Shown here piece after piece: positions 10,437 through 22,615 of a stretch of 64,000 nucleotides of DNA. The DNA lies in NCBI GenBank assembly GCA_949987705.1, contig OX465282.1, positions 41,008,039 to 41,072,038 of the forward strand, in the 5' to 3' direction. Position 1 is the stretch's first letter, and each line of letters begins with the position of its first letter. The notes beneath the pieces are model-generated. The model made no database searches, was not told the DNA's origin, and saw nothing but the letters and a program-made list of their open reading frames with translations. The DNA comes from Thereva unica (Eukaryota > Arthropoda > Insecta > Diptera > Therevidae). A program made the position numbers and the translations under genes.

Positions 10437-11356
10437 TCAACCAGAAGTATATTTAACAACAAAAGTATATTTAACAACAAAAAAGAGATTTCTAATAAAG
10501 TTCATTTATCGGTAGCCTAGAGGTAAGGGTCTTGGGTCCTATACCAGGCGAACCAAGTTCAATCCCCGACCGCAAAATGGTGAAATAAATTTTTTTTGTA
10601 CTTCGGTGTAACATGTTTTAATTCTATTTCTCACTAAATTATATTATTTAATAATGATACTCAGGAGAACATAAACATTTATTTAATTAGAAGTGCAAAA
10701 AAATCATTTTCTTGAGGTTTTATGGCTCTTCGGCGGCTTTATAAATCATTAAGAAATTTCGCGGAAATAATATAAAATATTTATTTGTTTATATGCATAT
10801 TTTATATGCTGTTCATTTTATTATAGTTTATAGTCATGTACATAGGTGGTGCTGTAGACCAAAACAAAACTTCAATTTTATCGAACTTCGCTGTGGATTT
10901 GTCACAATCAACCAGAAGAATATTTAAACAACAAAAAAGAGATTTCTAATAAAATGTCGGTAGCCTAGAGGTGAGGCGCTGGAGTCCTATCCCAGGCGAA
11001 CCAAGTTCAATCCCCGACCGCAAAATGGTGAAATAAAAATTTTTTTTTACTTCGGTGTAACATGTTTTAATTCTATTTCTCACTAAAATTTATATTATTT
11101 AATAATAATACTCAGGAGAACATAAACATTTATTTAATTAGAAGTGCAAAAAAATCATTTTCTTGAGGTTTTATGGCTCTTCGGCGGCTTTATAAATCAT
11201 TAAGAAATTTCGCGGAAATAATATAAAGTATTTATTTGTTTATATGCATATTTTATATGCTGTTCATTTTATTATAGTTTTTAGTCATGTAGGTGGTGCT
11301 GTAGACCAAAACAAAAATTTAATTTTATCGAACTTCGCTGTGGATTTGTCACAAAA
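10437..11356 (+). repeat. Two tandem tRNA-headed SINE-like units (about 0.46 kb each)
   Basis: Unit 1 runs about 10437-10906 and unit 2 about 10907-11356, each starting CAACCAGAAG and ending near GTGGATTTGTCACAA. Each carries a tRNA-like head: A-box-like TAGCCTAGAGGT (about 10515, 10971) and B-box-like AAGTTCAATCCCC (about 10555, 11006). The head resembles the SINE head at 48302-48377. The body includes the identical segment TTCTTGAGGTTTTATGGCTC. No poly(A) end is clear between units, so they were probably duplicated in tandem rather than inserted twice. Confidence 0.6.
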
Positions 11357-12139
11357 AATATGTATGATTTAAACGAAACATTTGGTAGGTTTAAAACGAA
11401 AAGTAAATATCTAATTTTTACCAGGGCATATAAACGCTTACTAAAATGAATGAAAATTTATAAATTTCACGAACGATGTATTTAAGACCGTCCTTATAGT
11501 CCATGAATATAAGGAAGTGATTTTTCTCAGAATTTTTAATATTTTACAAAAATTTTACAAACGATTTGCCCCATATCTAAAAAATTTTGCAGCCCTTTGT
11601 TTAAAAGCATATTTTTAAGTTTTTATTAACTAAATTTGTATGTATCTCTTCAGAATAACAAAACAAAAGTGGGATGTTGTGCCTAGAGACTAGCCACTAA
11701 TTACACTTTTTCGTGGTATTCTTTCTATTGAATAACACTTCAGTCTGGATGACAACATATTAAGTGAAGATTGTGAAGAATTGCGAAAATATTCAAACAA
11801 ATAACTCGAAAAACTAACGCATTTTTCATGGAGATGCTGCTGAAAGAATTATACAATAATTGCCCGCCAAGAATTTGAGAGAATTGATATATTTTAATTG
11901 CACCCCATCTATGACAAAGAATAATGAACACCATCTATGGCAATATTACATTACTCTTCGTTTTACCTATGATTATCAATTTCCATAAAATATACAAAAT
12001 ACATTTCATAAATAATAGAAAATCTGTTGTCATAAATCAGTTGTTTACTTCCTTCTAAAGTTTATACATATCTTGCATTGGAATGTACCGTTTTATGAAA
12101 GCATGAATAAATAGGTTATTGCCACATTACTACAAGTTA

Positions 12140-12202
12140 GTGTTTGGAGTAATAGGAAGGCGCTAGATCGGGGTGCGAAAGGACCAGGTTCGATTCTTGA
12201 TG
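12140..12202 (+). ncRNA. tRNA-like segment in family A, left arm
   Basis: AATAGGAAGGCGCTAGATCG followed by GGACCAGGTTCGATTCTTGA looks like the D-arm and T-arm (B-box GGTTCGATTC, 12187-12196) of a tRNA. No acceptor stem can be formed. It is a pol III-type relic, not a functional tRNA. Confidence 0.4.
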
Positions 12203-12607
12203 AATTTTTTTAAGTAATTTTTTTTAGCTTTTTTAGTTATGATGATTTATTGTAGTATAATAAAGTAAGCCTGCGTTGATGATAAAATCTCAAAGCGGGG
12301 ACTAATTAAAACCTTTGGGACATTATTCAATTGTGAGCTATAACTCAATCTATAATAAGCTAAATAAGCCAAATCCGTTTTTAACTAAAACTTTTATTTC
12401 ACGTTGCATTGATTTAATTATTGTCATAATGCTGTATCCTAGTTTGGCCATGGAGATTCATAAGTATTACACTGACCAACGCTATATATAATTAATCTTG
12501 CAAAGTTTTTGTTAAAGGCTTATGTAGGTTATAAGTTGTGAGACTGCGTAATCTAAAACTTAACAAAGTATTTAACAAACACTACCAAAATCATCATAAC
12601 TTAAAAA

Positions 12608-12690
12608 AAAAATAGTACGCGCGGCCATCACCAGTATCGAACCCGGGTCCTGTCGCACCCCGAGCTACCACCAACCCATTACTCCAAACT
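12608..12690 (-). ncRNA. tRNA-like segment in family A, right arm
   Basis: On the minus strand: TGGTGGTAGCTCGGGGTGCG, then ACCCGGGTTCGATACTGG with a B-box-like GGTTCGATAC. It is the inverted, better preserved counterpart of the segment at 12140-12202. No complete cloverleaf. Confidence 0.45.
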
Positions 12691-13344
12691 CTAACTCATA
12701 GGAATGTGGCAATAAACCTATTTATTCATGCTTTCATAAAAAGGTGAATGTACCAATGCAAGATATGTATAAACTTTAGAAGGAAGTAAACAACTGATTT
12801 ATGACAACAGATTTTCTATTATTTATGAAATGTATTTTGTATATTTTATGGAAATTGATAATCATAGGTAAAACGAAGAGTAATGTAATATTGCCATAGA
12901 TGGTGTTTACTATTCTTTGTCATAGATGGGGTGCAATTAAAATATATCAATTCTTTCATATTTTTGGCGGGTAATTATTGGTGTTGGTCTCTTGCGAAGT
13001 GGGGGTACTTGTGTGCGTGCACGTGCATATATGCTATGGATAAACAGGTGCCTGTGTTTTTCAGTAGATGTTCTACATTTAAAGAAAAGTGAAGTGCGTG
13101 CATGATAATATTTTCTTTAAAAATAAAAAATAAAGTTAAATTGAAGTGTAAATAAATACAAAACGCGCGGTAAGCTGAATGTATGTTTAAGTAAAATAAT
13201 ACACCTAATTCTGCTGTGCAAAGTGATTTTAGATTTGCCTCCAATCCATAGAAAAATGTTTAGATTCGTTTTACATAATTATATAGTGTTTACATGTGTG
13301 ATGTGTTTTTTTTTTTTTTTTCAATTTGACACTTTCGATTTATT

Positions 13345-13649
13345 GGCCTCGATTCCCAGATCCAGTGGGTCGGAAGTGAGTGCGGATTTGAGACTTTGCG
13401 ATTCTCAAATCTGCAACCGCGAATCTCTCTTTGACATTTTCCGTGCTTTAAAAGTGTGATCCGCAACAAATTTTCTGAGGATTTGAAACCACAAATGCGC
13501 CTAAGATAATCCGACATCGGGTATTTCATTAGCGTGTGAGTCTTCACTCCGAATTTTTGATTTAATTGAATCCGCGACTGCGAATTTGAGAATCGCAAAG
13601 TGTCAAATCCGCACTCACTTCCGCGCCGTCGGATCTGGGAATCGAGGCC
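13345..13649. mobile_element. 305-bp MITE with TIR GGCCTCGATTCCCAGATCC
   Basis: The ends are inverted: GGCCTCGATTCCCAGATCC at 13345 and GGATCTGGGAATCGAGGCC ending at 13649. Further inverted matches continue inward (AAGTGAGTGCGGAT…ATCCGCACTCACTT). A partial third copy of one end lies at 13699-13740 and another at 8945-8985, where there is no full element. No coding. Confidence 0.7.
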
Positions 13650-13845
13650 ATATTATTTTGTTTTTCCATAATTTTTGAGTAATTGTTTTGGGCAGTGGCC
13701 TCGATTCCCAGATCCGGCGGGTCAGAAGTGAGTGCGGATCAATCTCCACTTAATATATTGTCATCCAATCTGAAGTGTTATTCAACAGAAAGAATACCAT
13801 GAAAAAGCGTAATTAGTGGCTAGTCTCTAGGCACAACATCCCACT

Positions 13846-15784
13846 AGTTTTATTTGAAATGGCAAACCATAATGATCCCTAGTATTTCCGCCAATTGAAA
13901 GCATTTCATTCGCAAACTGTAAGAGTATATCCTTTTTTGCCAAGAAATAAATATTAAAATATATTACAGTATATGTCAGCCTCTGAGATTCATTGTAATT
14001 TATTATCCTTTCTATGAATCATTATATCCGGGTTATCACATTGTTGATTTACCAATATCACAGAGGTTTAATTTTTAGTCAGTTCATTATGGCGACCTCT
14101 ATGCTCTGTTGCAGGTCGTCGGTCCTGTTTCCGTTTGTGCCTAAGTAAAAAGTGGTTGGAATATAAGCAACTGTAAGCGCGAAAATCATACCAAAAAGGA
14201 AAAGGGTATAGTAAGTCCAAAGACTACGAATCTATCTCATGATCAAATAAATGTTCACTCGCTTTCTTTCGACTATGGATTCAAATTTTCGGTCTAATCC
14301 AATCCAAAACAATAGTTGGAACCGATTATGGGCTTAGATAGTCGGATTCCAGTAAACACAGTTAAAAAAACTAAAAAATAAGAAATAAACAAGTATATGG
14401 ACACAACTTACATTTCGAAATGAAGAAGGCGTGGGACTGTTTACATACATATATCCTTATTTCATTCAGGCCACAACTTTTCGTTGGCGTCCCATTTGAT
14501 GCCCAAACCGAGTCGGTTGTATGGAAAAAGGTAGTCCGCCATTTTGAATTTTTAATTACGCCTCATATGCATTTGAAGTTGATCGGTTATATGGAAGTGG
14601 GCCAAAATCAAGTTGCAAGATTTGTCTACATACACACATACATGCATACATACAGAAGAAGCTAATACAAAACGTATACAAAAAACCTAAAGCATGCCCG
14701 CAAAATAACTTAATCTTCCAGCGAAAGTCCCATTCCAATCGTATTAGCCGTTTCCGAGATTAGCCCGGACAAACAGACATACAGCCATACAGAGACCCAA
14801 AAATTTAAAAAATGCGTGATTCTATTTCAATATGATATAAATAACCATATGAACTTAGAAAAACACAATTATTTTGAAATCACAGACAGACACTCCAATC
14901 ATATTTATATTGATAGATTTATCAAAACTTATAAATTCTGACACAGCCGAAGTTCTTTCATTTAAACAGAAAAAGGCCCTATAGAATGTTATGAAATTTT
15001 TTTAGAGCATTTTTAGTTAATATTCGTTAATAATAGGTTTCTTCTTGCTGTAAGGTTTGTAACCCCGTGTCTGCACTTGTCATACATATGTTACTTAGAA
15101 TACAAAACTACAGGAAAGGCCCTCGCCGGATTAAAGCGTAGTGAAATTCGTTTTTTTTTTGAGTGCCCACGTTTTGGAAGTTGTTTGTACACAAGCGTAA
15201 AAACCGAGTGAAATAGAAAAGGGGCAAGAGCGAGTTCACATGATGAGTTATCTAAAACAAAATCTTGCCCCCCCAGAAATGAACTTTTTACACGGCGTCA
15301 CTCCGAAATCGAATCAACTGATCCCTTGAATTTTGCGTTGGGTTAGTTAATGGACTATTTTTTGGACTATTTATCACAGTGATTCACATATTTATTAATG
15401 TAAATATGTAATATATGTGTTTAGGAACTATTTTATTTAGCACATTCAATTAAAGAACGATTTTTCTCGCGCAAATTTCGATTTATTCCTACATTCACAA
15501 ACTGCACACTTCATTGTTCTTTTTTTCACAGAAAACTCACTCGCTAGAACTTTAATTACACTTTAAACTATTCTTTATACTTTCTTCCTTTGTTTAAGTT
15601 AGTTTTGATAATATGATTTCGGATAACTTTATGAAAAAACTCGTTTTAAAAAAGTATTCCACCGAACGCGGGAACACAAAGAACGTTTTCCTCACTCGAT
15701 GGGAAAGGTGGTAACCTTTCCCACTCGTAAGAAAAATGTCATACCCAACTAGTGGACTTTAAGAGAGTTCAATTTTCCAATTAT
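13846..15784. other. Unassigned AT-rich interval
   Basis: No gene found. Features seen: simple CATACATACA runs near 14625-14655, and a segment 14745-14795 (ccgtttccgagattagcc, acagacatacagccatacag) of the kind found at repeat ends in insects. The longest frames (14420-14665 plus, 14556-14738 minus) are overlapping and low-complexity, and are not credible genes. Confidence 0.4.
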
Positions 15785-15847
15785 TAAAAAAAGGGGGCCC
15801 CAAAATTTGAATGGCCTAGGGCCCCCATTTGGATTAGTCCGGCACTG
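15785..15847 (-). mobile_element. Terminal fragment of a hAT-like element
   Basis: Read on the minus strand the segment starts CAGTGCCGGACTAATCCAAA and continues GGGGGCCCTAGG, with the CAGTG start and GC-rich subterminal region typical of hAT termini. No matching opposite end was found, so it is probably a truncated relic. Confidence 0.35.
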
Positions 15848-16029
15848 TGTGGAGTTTAGTTCACTTTGAGTTGAATTGATATCAAAACATAACCTCAAAT
15901 TTTATTGTAAAATTCTCATTTATACATAGGTATGTAAAAATTTAGAATGAAATAATTTATTTTTCCTGTACCAGAAAAAACATCGAACACAAAACTAACG
16001 CTGAATGCGGACTTCACCAATAGGAAAAA

Positions 16030-16620
16030 AACAAGACAAATGTCACTTCAACCCAATTTCAACTCAACCTGCGCATATGAGCTAAAAAATATCAGCTCGA
16101 TCCAGGTAGGAGATCTGAGTTGGGTTGAGTGGACCCAGTTTCAACTCAACATCCGTCTATTACTACGTTTCCATGACAGCTTGAGTACTCGAAGGCTTGA
16201 AAATCTCAAGAACTCGAGCGCGTATATGCTCTGCCTACTTGAAGCGGCATATTAGCTTAAACTGAGCTTGAGTTCTTTAGCTGTCATCTGAAGTTACTAT
16301 TATGTTTCTTTTATTTCTTCCTTTTATCGTGCTTTTATTTCTTCATTAATATTTTTGCCTCCTCATATTCCCACACATTACCTTTTCGACACATTTACAG
16401 GCCTAACTTTCGCAATTTCGAGCACTCAAACTTTCAAGCTCGGTTTACATGACAAGCACTCGAGCCGATCACAAAAATCTTTTTGATCGACTCCAGTCGA
16501 GCTGCTTGCGTTTACATTTGTACTTGAAGTACGCTTCAAGTAAGCTTCAAGCTGTTATGGAAGCGCACTATATGACTGGGTTGAAGCTGGGTTGAACCTG
16601 GCTTGAACCTAGTCATAAAC
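16030..16620. repeat. Old inverted-repeat element within a GGTTGAA-rich segment
   Basis: An inner pair around 16165-16190 (GTTTCCATGACAGCTTGAGT) and 16540-16568 (AAGCTTCAAGCTGTTATGGA) is imperfectly inverted and flanks 0.36 kb. The surrounding bases (GGGTTGAGT, TTCAACTCAAC, GGGTTGAAC) resemble the segment at 18600-18720, which lies in the foldback arm. This suggests an old related insertion. The 71-codon plus frame at 16040-16255 spans these repeats and is not a gene. Confidence 0.4.
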
Positions 16621-16929
16621 GGGGTACCTGTCCGCACCAGCAATCCCATAAGCAATTCAGTAAAATGTGGCAAGTGCAGACCAAAGTCTAGTAATAACAA
16701 GTCTTTCATCTTCATACAAAATTTTCACCCGGTTGGTTGTGTGCGTGCAAAACTTAACGCATACTTCGTGAATTTAGCGAGACAAAGCCAGATTCTGTCT
16801 TTACGGTAAAGTATGCAGAACAGAAAAGGAAAGAAAATTGAATCAGCTGTCAAAATTGAAGTCATCAAAACAAACGAGCAAATATGCACTAATACATTAA
16901 GTTTATTCCCATAAAAACTCATAAAAGTT

Positions 16930-17200
16930 TAGCCGTTTAGTTGTATGCAAACGCGTATAAAAATGCTGCATTCTCTCTCCGATAGCCTGACATCGTCATT
17001 TGAAGAACTTATGCATATAACTGTTCGTCTTTCACTCATTGAGCCTAGTCAGACCGACGACGAACCGAATTACGTTGTTCTACGATAATTAGTCTAGGAA
17101 TTATTCAAGTTTAAGTAAATATTAAAAAAATACATTTTTTCTTTCGTAAACGCCCTGTACCTTAGTGGATAGTGGGGATAGCCCCCTCTCTAGAACGATT
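16930..17200 (+). promoter_or_regulatory. Possible solo-LTR-like promoter segment
   Basis: GTATAAAAATGCTGCATTC at about 16955 is followed 25-35 nt later by a possible initiator, then by a GC-balanced leader and an AATTA/ATTAAAA-rich tail. This order (TATA, leader, polyadenylation-like A-rich tract) is what an LTR or pol II promoter fragment would show. No repeat partner was found in the window, so this is tentative. Confidence 0.25.
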
Positions 17201-17933
17201 TTTTTTTCTCCAAAACCATCCAAAAATCACGCCTGAAAATATTAGCCACGTAGTCCAACAGAGGATTTACTGAATGTCTGATGACCGATACAAATTGCGT
17301 ATTAGGTCATGTAAACAAATTCAAGAACGGTGATTCTTTCTAGATAATCGCATTATCTACAAACTTTGTAAACAATATTTTAGAATGGGACTTGCCGTTT
17401 AAGAGATAATGACCAAAAACGGAATTTTCTGTTTTAAGGAGCAGCGGACAACCAATATTCCGAAACTTTTTTAACATATTCTAGTCACGAAAAACTTGTT
17501 TTTTTAGAAAAAGTTTCGTGAGTTAACATTTAGTTAGAGGTCTGCATTCGCATTGTGCTTTGACGACTGAACTAATATTTATAGGTATATCCAAATTTTG
17601 ACATCAGATTCGTAATCGGCATGCTCAAAAAACATATATGTAGATACAAGTTTTGAACTTATTTCTACAAATTTTCAAAAATTATGTCCGCCATATTGGA
17701 TCCGCCGTTTTGAATTTTAAAATTTTGACATCAAATTCGTCATCAGCGCCGTCGATAACATAATACCACAAAATTTCGTGCATATTTAACAATATGGAGA
17801 ATTTTTACGCACTTTTATAGACATTTTATCAAAAATAAAATGTAGCAGCCGTAACTGCATATGTGGTTTACTAAGAGAGTTACTACTAGTAGCTGGATTT
17901 TCTTTTTAAATTCTTTTATTTAACTTACACTGT

Positions 17934-18345
17934 TTGTCGTCAAATCTTGGAAGTTAAATTTGACCCACTTCCCGGTTTCGGATAGAGCTGAAATTTTGCA
18001 TACACGTTTAGTTTGGATGACAATGCAATCTGGCCATTTTGTAAAAATATCAAGATGGCGGTTCCAAAATGGCGCCCGATTTTATTTAACTTGAACTGTT
18101 TGTCGTCAAATCTTGGAAGTTAAATTTGTCCCACTTCCCGGTTTCGGATAGAGCTGAAATTTTGCATACACGTTTAGTTTGGATGACAATGCAATCTGGC
18201 CATTTTGTAAAAATATCAAGATGGCGGTTCCAAAATGGCGCCCGATTTTTGAAATTGTGCTCCGCGGCCTTCTGACATGGGTATCAAATGAAAGGATATG
18301 ACAGGTAGAACACAATAAGCTATGTGGCGTCATTTCAAATTCAAA
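17934..18345 (-). repeat. 269-bp satellite, left arm of M (about 1.5 units)
   Basis: A truncated unit (17934-18085) and a full unit (to about 18345), inverse in orientation to 23608-25375. Each unit contains the TTTGTCGTCAAATCTTGGAA block, a GATGGCGGTTCCAAAATGGC block and the core ATGGGTATCAAATGAAAGGA. Confidence 0.9.
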
Positions 18346-18922
18346 ATGGAGGCCAACACTAAATTGCGGAAAGCTTATAATAGACTAAAAAGTAGAAAAT
18401 ATAACCGATCAACTTCCAATTTTGCACACACTCGTAGTTCGGGTGGTTAATGTGTATGAATGATGAGATGAATAGTTGAGTTAAGGGTGAGTTGAAAATA
18501 AAGAAGCAATACACGTTACAAAAAATCACAAACAAACACAGAGATGCTGCTGTCAACTAAATTCAACTACTCAAATACTGAACTCATGTCCGTATGCATA
18601 ATTTCAACTAAACCCAGGTAGCAGAGCTGAGTCGAGTTCAGTCAACCTTAACCCAACTCGACTCCCGTTTACATGTAGTTAGACTTGGGTTCAACTTGAG
18701 TTCAACTCATCATGTATAAGTACTAAATGCAATCTGACCTTTTTGTAAAAAAATCAAGAAGACGGTTCCGAGATGGCGGCCGTTTTTGCAATTATGTTCC
18801 ACCGAGCCCACGACATGGGTATCAAATGAATACAGTAAACTGTGTGACGTAATGTTAAATCTAATAGAATTGCCATCATAAAATGGCGGAATACATATAA
18901 TAAACTAAAAAGTAGAAAATAA
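18346..18922. repeat. Foldback M, left unique arm
   Basis: Inverse of 22616-22870 plus 23230-23607, and of 58063-58622, and direct to 63226-63780. It holds a GAGTTCAACTCATC / GGGTTCAACTTGAG rich portion and another core motif copy (GACATGGGTATCAAATGAAT at about 18812). Frames of 65 codons recur in every copy but are non-coding by composition. Confidence 0.8.
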
Positions 18923-19316
18923 AATAAATGGTTAAAAAATTTTTTTAAAAAAAATTCTTTTCATTAACTAAAAAATGTACTGAAAAGTAAAAAATAAAAA
19001 ATATTTTAAAGAAAGCGTGAAATTTCAATTTTAATGAAAAAGTTAATTAAAAGAATGGCGCATTTTTCATCAAAAAATTTTGTTAGAATTTGAAATTAAC
19101 AAAGCAAAAAATTGAGGGTTATTGTAAATCTCACGCGATTTACAGTTATATTTTCAATTTTTGATGAAAAATGCGCCATTCTTTTAATTAACTTTTTCAT
19201 TAAAATTGAAATTTCACGCTTTCTTTAAAATATTTTTTATTTTTTACTTTTCAGTACATTTTTTAGTTAATGAAAAGAATTTTTTTTAAAAAAATTTTTT
19301 AACCATTTATTTTTTT
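18923..19316. repeat. AT-rich hairpin (stem 2) in M
   Basis: ATAAATGGTTAAAAAATTTT at 18923 is inverted at 19284-19313. The arms are about 170 bp and include TTAAAAGAATGGCGCATTTT. Equivalent hairpins lie at 20575-20967, 22226-22616, 57676-58062 and 63780-64000 (cut by the window end). Confidence 0.8.
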
Positions 19317-19937
19317 GCTATGTATGCTGTTCCTAAGTACGGCGGTCAAGAAAAATGCTTTTATTATTTCTTGACCCCGGTACAGAAAATTTCGACAAGT
19401 AATGCGATGATATTTTTCCGTGTTCAAAATTGACATTTGACATCATTGCGGGATTTTTTTTTTGAGTATTATAAAATATGTAAATAAAATTTTTCTGTTA
19501 TGTATAAAGTTTTTTTCGGTGTTGGATCAAATTCAAAAACTCCCTTCGCACAATAAAAAAAGGAATTTTGTTAAAAACCAAATTCGTCACGATTTTAATT
19601 TAAAACAATTCAAAAATTCCACACTAAAATAATCAATTCAAATAATAATCACGTTAGTGAAAACGCCAAATCTACTTTCCGTTCAATCTCGTAATGCCAA
19701 TTTCGGTTAAGAAAAAATGGTCTTTCCAATTTTTTCTTAACCGCCTTAGGAAAAGGATCCATCTATGTGTCAGAATAGTACTAGCATTTTTCTTGAGCGA
19801 ACAGCGTACCAGGTACAGAAATTTCTTGGGCAAAAATTCCTATAGCATTTCTTGACCGATTACTTAGGCGTTTTTTACATACACTTTATATGGGGAACAT
19901 TTTCTTGACCGCCGTACTTAAGAACAGCATACATAGC
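19317..19937 (+). mobile_element. 0.62-kb TIR element E, copy 1
   Basis: Ends GCTATGTATGCTGTTCCTAA and TTAAGAACAGCATACATAGC are inverted over about 35 bp (continuing GTACGGCGGTCAAGAA inward). AT-rich interior without transposase. Non-autonomous. Confidence 0.8.
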
Positions 19938-19942
19938 TTTAA

Positions 19943-20561
19943 GCTATGTATGCTGTTCCTAAGTACGGCGGTCAAGAAAAATGCTTTTATTATTTCTTGA
20001 CCCCGGTACAGAAAATTTCGACAAGTAATGCGATGATATTTTTCCGTGTTCAAAATTGACATTTGACATCATTGCGGGATTTTTTTTTGAGTATTATAAA
20101 ATATGTAAATAAAATTTTTCTGTTATGTATAAAGTTTTTTTCGGTGTTGGATCAAATTCAAAAACTCCCTTCGCACAATAAAAAAAGGAATTTTGTTAAA
20201 AACCAAATTCGTCACGATTTTAATTTAAAACAATTCAAAAATCCACACTAATATAATCAATTCAAATAATAATCACGTTAGTGAAAACGCCAAATCTACT
20301 TTCCGTTCAATCTCGTAATGCCAATTTCGGTTAAGAAAAAATGGTCTTTCCAATTTTTTCTTAACCGCCTTAGGAAAAGGATCCATCTATGTGTCAGAAT
20401 AGTACTAGCATTTTTCTTGAGCGAACAGCGTACTAGGTACAGAAATTTCTTGGGCAAAAATTCCTATAGCATTTCTTGACCGATTACTTAGGCGTTTTTT
20501 ACATACACTTTATATGGGGAACATTTTCTTGACCGCCGTACTTAAGAACAGCATACATAGC
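19943..20561 (+). mobile_element. 0.62-kb TIR element E, copy 2
   Basis: Head-to-tail with copy 1, separated by TTTAA. Nearly identical to copy 1, with a 1-nt difference in the T-run at about 20085 and small substitutions. Followed by TTTAATCCTGAAG. Confidence 0.8.
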
Positions 20562-20967
20562 TTTAATCCTGAAGTAAATGTAACTTATTTTATAAAAATA
20601 AATGGTTAAAAAAATTTTTAAAAAAAATTCTTTTCATTAACTAAAAAATGTACTGAAAAGTAAAAAATAAAAAATATTTTAAAGAAAGCGTGAAATTTCA
20701 ATTTTAATGAAAAAGTTAATTAAAAGAATGGCGCATTTTTCATCAAAAATTGAAAATTTAACTGTAAATCGCGTTTTTTGCTTTGTTAATTTCAAATTCT
20801 AACAAAATTTTTTGATGAAAAATGCGCCATTCTTTTAATTAACTTTTTCATTAAAATTGAAATTTCACGCTTTCTTTAAAATATTTTTTATTTTTTACTT
20901 TTCAGTACATTTTTTAGTTAATGAAAAGAATTTTTTTTAAAAAAATTTTTTAACCATTTATTTTTTT

Positions 20968-21588
20968 GCTATGTATGCTGTTCCTAAGTACGGCGGTCAA
21001 GAAAAATGCTTTTATTATTTCTTGACCCCGGTACAGAAAATTTCGACAAGTAATGCGATGATATTTTTCCGTGTTCAAAATTGACATTTGACATCATTGC
21101 GGGATTTTTTTTTTGAGTATTATAAAATATGTAAATAAAATTTTTCTGTTATGTATAAAGTTTTTTTCGGTGTTGGATCAAATTCAAAAACTCCCTTCGC
21201 ACAATAAAAAAAGGAATTTTGTTAAAAACCAAATTCGTCACGATTTTAATTTAAAACAATTCAAAAATTCCACACTAAAATAATCAATTCAAATAATAAT
21301 CACGTTAGTGAAAACGCCAAATCTACTTTCCGTTCAATCTCGTAATGCCAATTTCGGTTAAGAAAAAATGGTCTTTCCAATTTTTTCTTAACCGCCTTAG
21401 GAAAAGGATCCATCTATGTGTCAGAATAGTACTAGCATTTTTCTTGAGCGAACAGCGTACTAGGTACAGAAATTTCTTGGGCAAAAATTCCTATAGCATT
21501 TCTTGACCGATTACTTAGGCGTTTTTTACATACACTTTATATGGGGAACATTTTCTTGACCGCCGTACTTAAGAACAGCATACATAGC
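20968..21588 (+). mobile_element. 0.62-kb TIR element E, copy 3
   Basis: Duplicate of copy 1 within the second 1,651-bp unit, with the same termini. Confidence 0.8.
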
Positions 21589-21593
21589 TTTAA

Positions 21594-22212
21594 GCTATGT
21601 ATGCTGTTCCTAAGTACGGCGGTCAAGAAAAATGCTTTTATTATTTCTTGACCCCGGTACAGAAAATTTCGACAAGTAATGCGATGATATTTTTCCGTGT
21701 TCAAAATTGACATTTGACATCATTGCGGGATTTTTTTTTGAGTATTATAAAATATGTAAATAAAATTTTTCTGTTATGTATAAAGTTTTTTTCGGTGTTG
21801 GATCAAATTCAAAAACTCCCTTCGCACAATAAAAAAAGGAATTTTGTTAAAAACCAAATTCGTCACGATTTTAATTTAAAACAATTCAAAAATCCACACT
21901 AATATAATCAATTCAAATAATAATCACGTTAGTGAAAACGCCAAATCTACTTTCCGTTCAATCTCGTAATGCCAATTTCGGTTAAGAAAAAATGGTCTTT
22001 CCAATTTTTTCTTAACCGCCTTAGGAAAAGGATCCATCTATGTGTCAGAATAGTACTAGCATTTTTCTTGAGCGAACAGCGTACTAGGTACAGAAATTTC
22101 TTGGGCAAAAATTCCTATAGCATTTCTTGACCGATTACTTAGGCGTTTTTTACATACACTTTATATGGGGAACATTTTCTTGACCGCCGTACTTAAGAAC
22201 AGCATACATAGC
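21594..22212 (+). mobile_element. 0.62-kb TIR element E, copy 4
   Basis: Duplicate of copy 2, again separated from its neighbour by TTTAA. The 62-codon frame in it is a by-product of AT-rich sequence. Confidence 0.8.
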
Positions 22213-22615
22213 TTTAATCCTGAAGTAAATGTAACTTATTTTATAAAAATAAATGGTTAAAAAAATTTTTTAAAAAAAATTCTTTTCATTAACTAAAAAA
22301 TGTACTGAAAAGTAAAAAATAAAAAATATTTTAAAGAAAGCGTGAAATTTCAATTTTAATGAAAAAGTTAATTAAAAGAATGGCGCATTTTTCATCAAAA
22401 ATTGAAAATTTAACTGTAAATCGCGTTTTTTGCTTTGTTAATTTCAAATTCTAACAAAATTTTTTGATGAAAAATGCGCCATTCTTTTAATTAACTTTTT
22501 CATTAAAATTGAAATTTCACGCTTTCTTTAAAATATTTTTTATTTTTTACTTTTCAGTACATTTTTTAGTTAATGAAAAGAATTTTTTTGAAAAAATTTT
22601 TTTAACCATTTATTT

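Larger units (their letters stand above)
11669..13845. mobile_element. Family A palindromic element, fuller copy
   Basis: The left terminus AGTGGGATGTTGTGCCTAGA at 11669 is inverted at 13826-13845 (…TCTAGGCACAACATCCCACT). The left arm (11669-12230) and right arm (12605-13845) are inverted copies for about 0.5 kb next to the centre. The right arm holds an extra 0.8 kb with a nested MITE. The centre (12230-12605) is AT-rich. Each inner arm carries a tRNA-like segment. No transposase coding is present and no target duplication is evident, so it is a non-autonomous foldback-type element or a pair of inverted SINE-derived copies. Confidence 0.6.
19305..22606 (+). repeat. 1,651-bp direct tandem duplication containing E pairs and hairpin
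   Basis: The block 19305-20955 (E copy 1, E copy 2, hairpin) is repeated at 20956-22606. The spacing of identical landmarks is 1,651 bp (for example 20063 and 21714). The two units look almost identical, so the duplication is recent or an assembly product. Confidence 0.8.

Noticed and set aside
13223..13598. Overlapping plus and minus ORFs of 78 and 102 codons
   Set aside because: They cover the 305-bp MITE and its inverted ends; coding on both strands reflects the palindrome.
16040..16255. 71-codon plus-strand ORF
   Set aside because: Spans inverted-repeat and GGTTGAA-type repeats; no start context, domain or codon bias.
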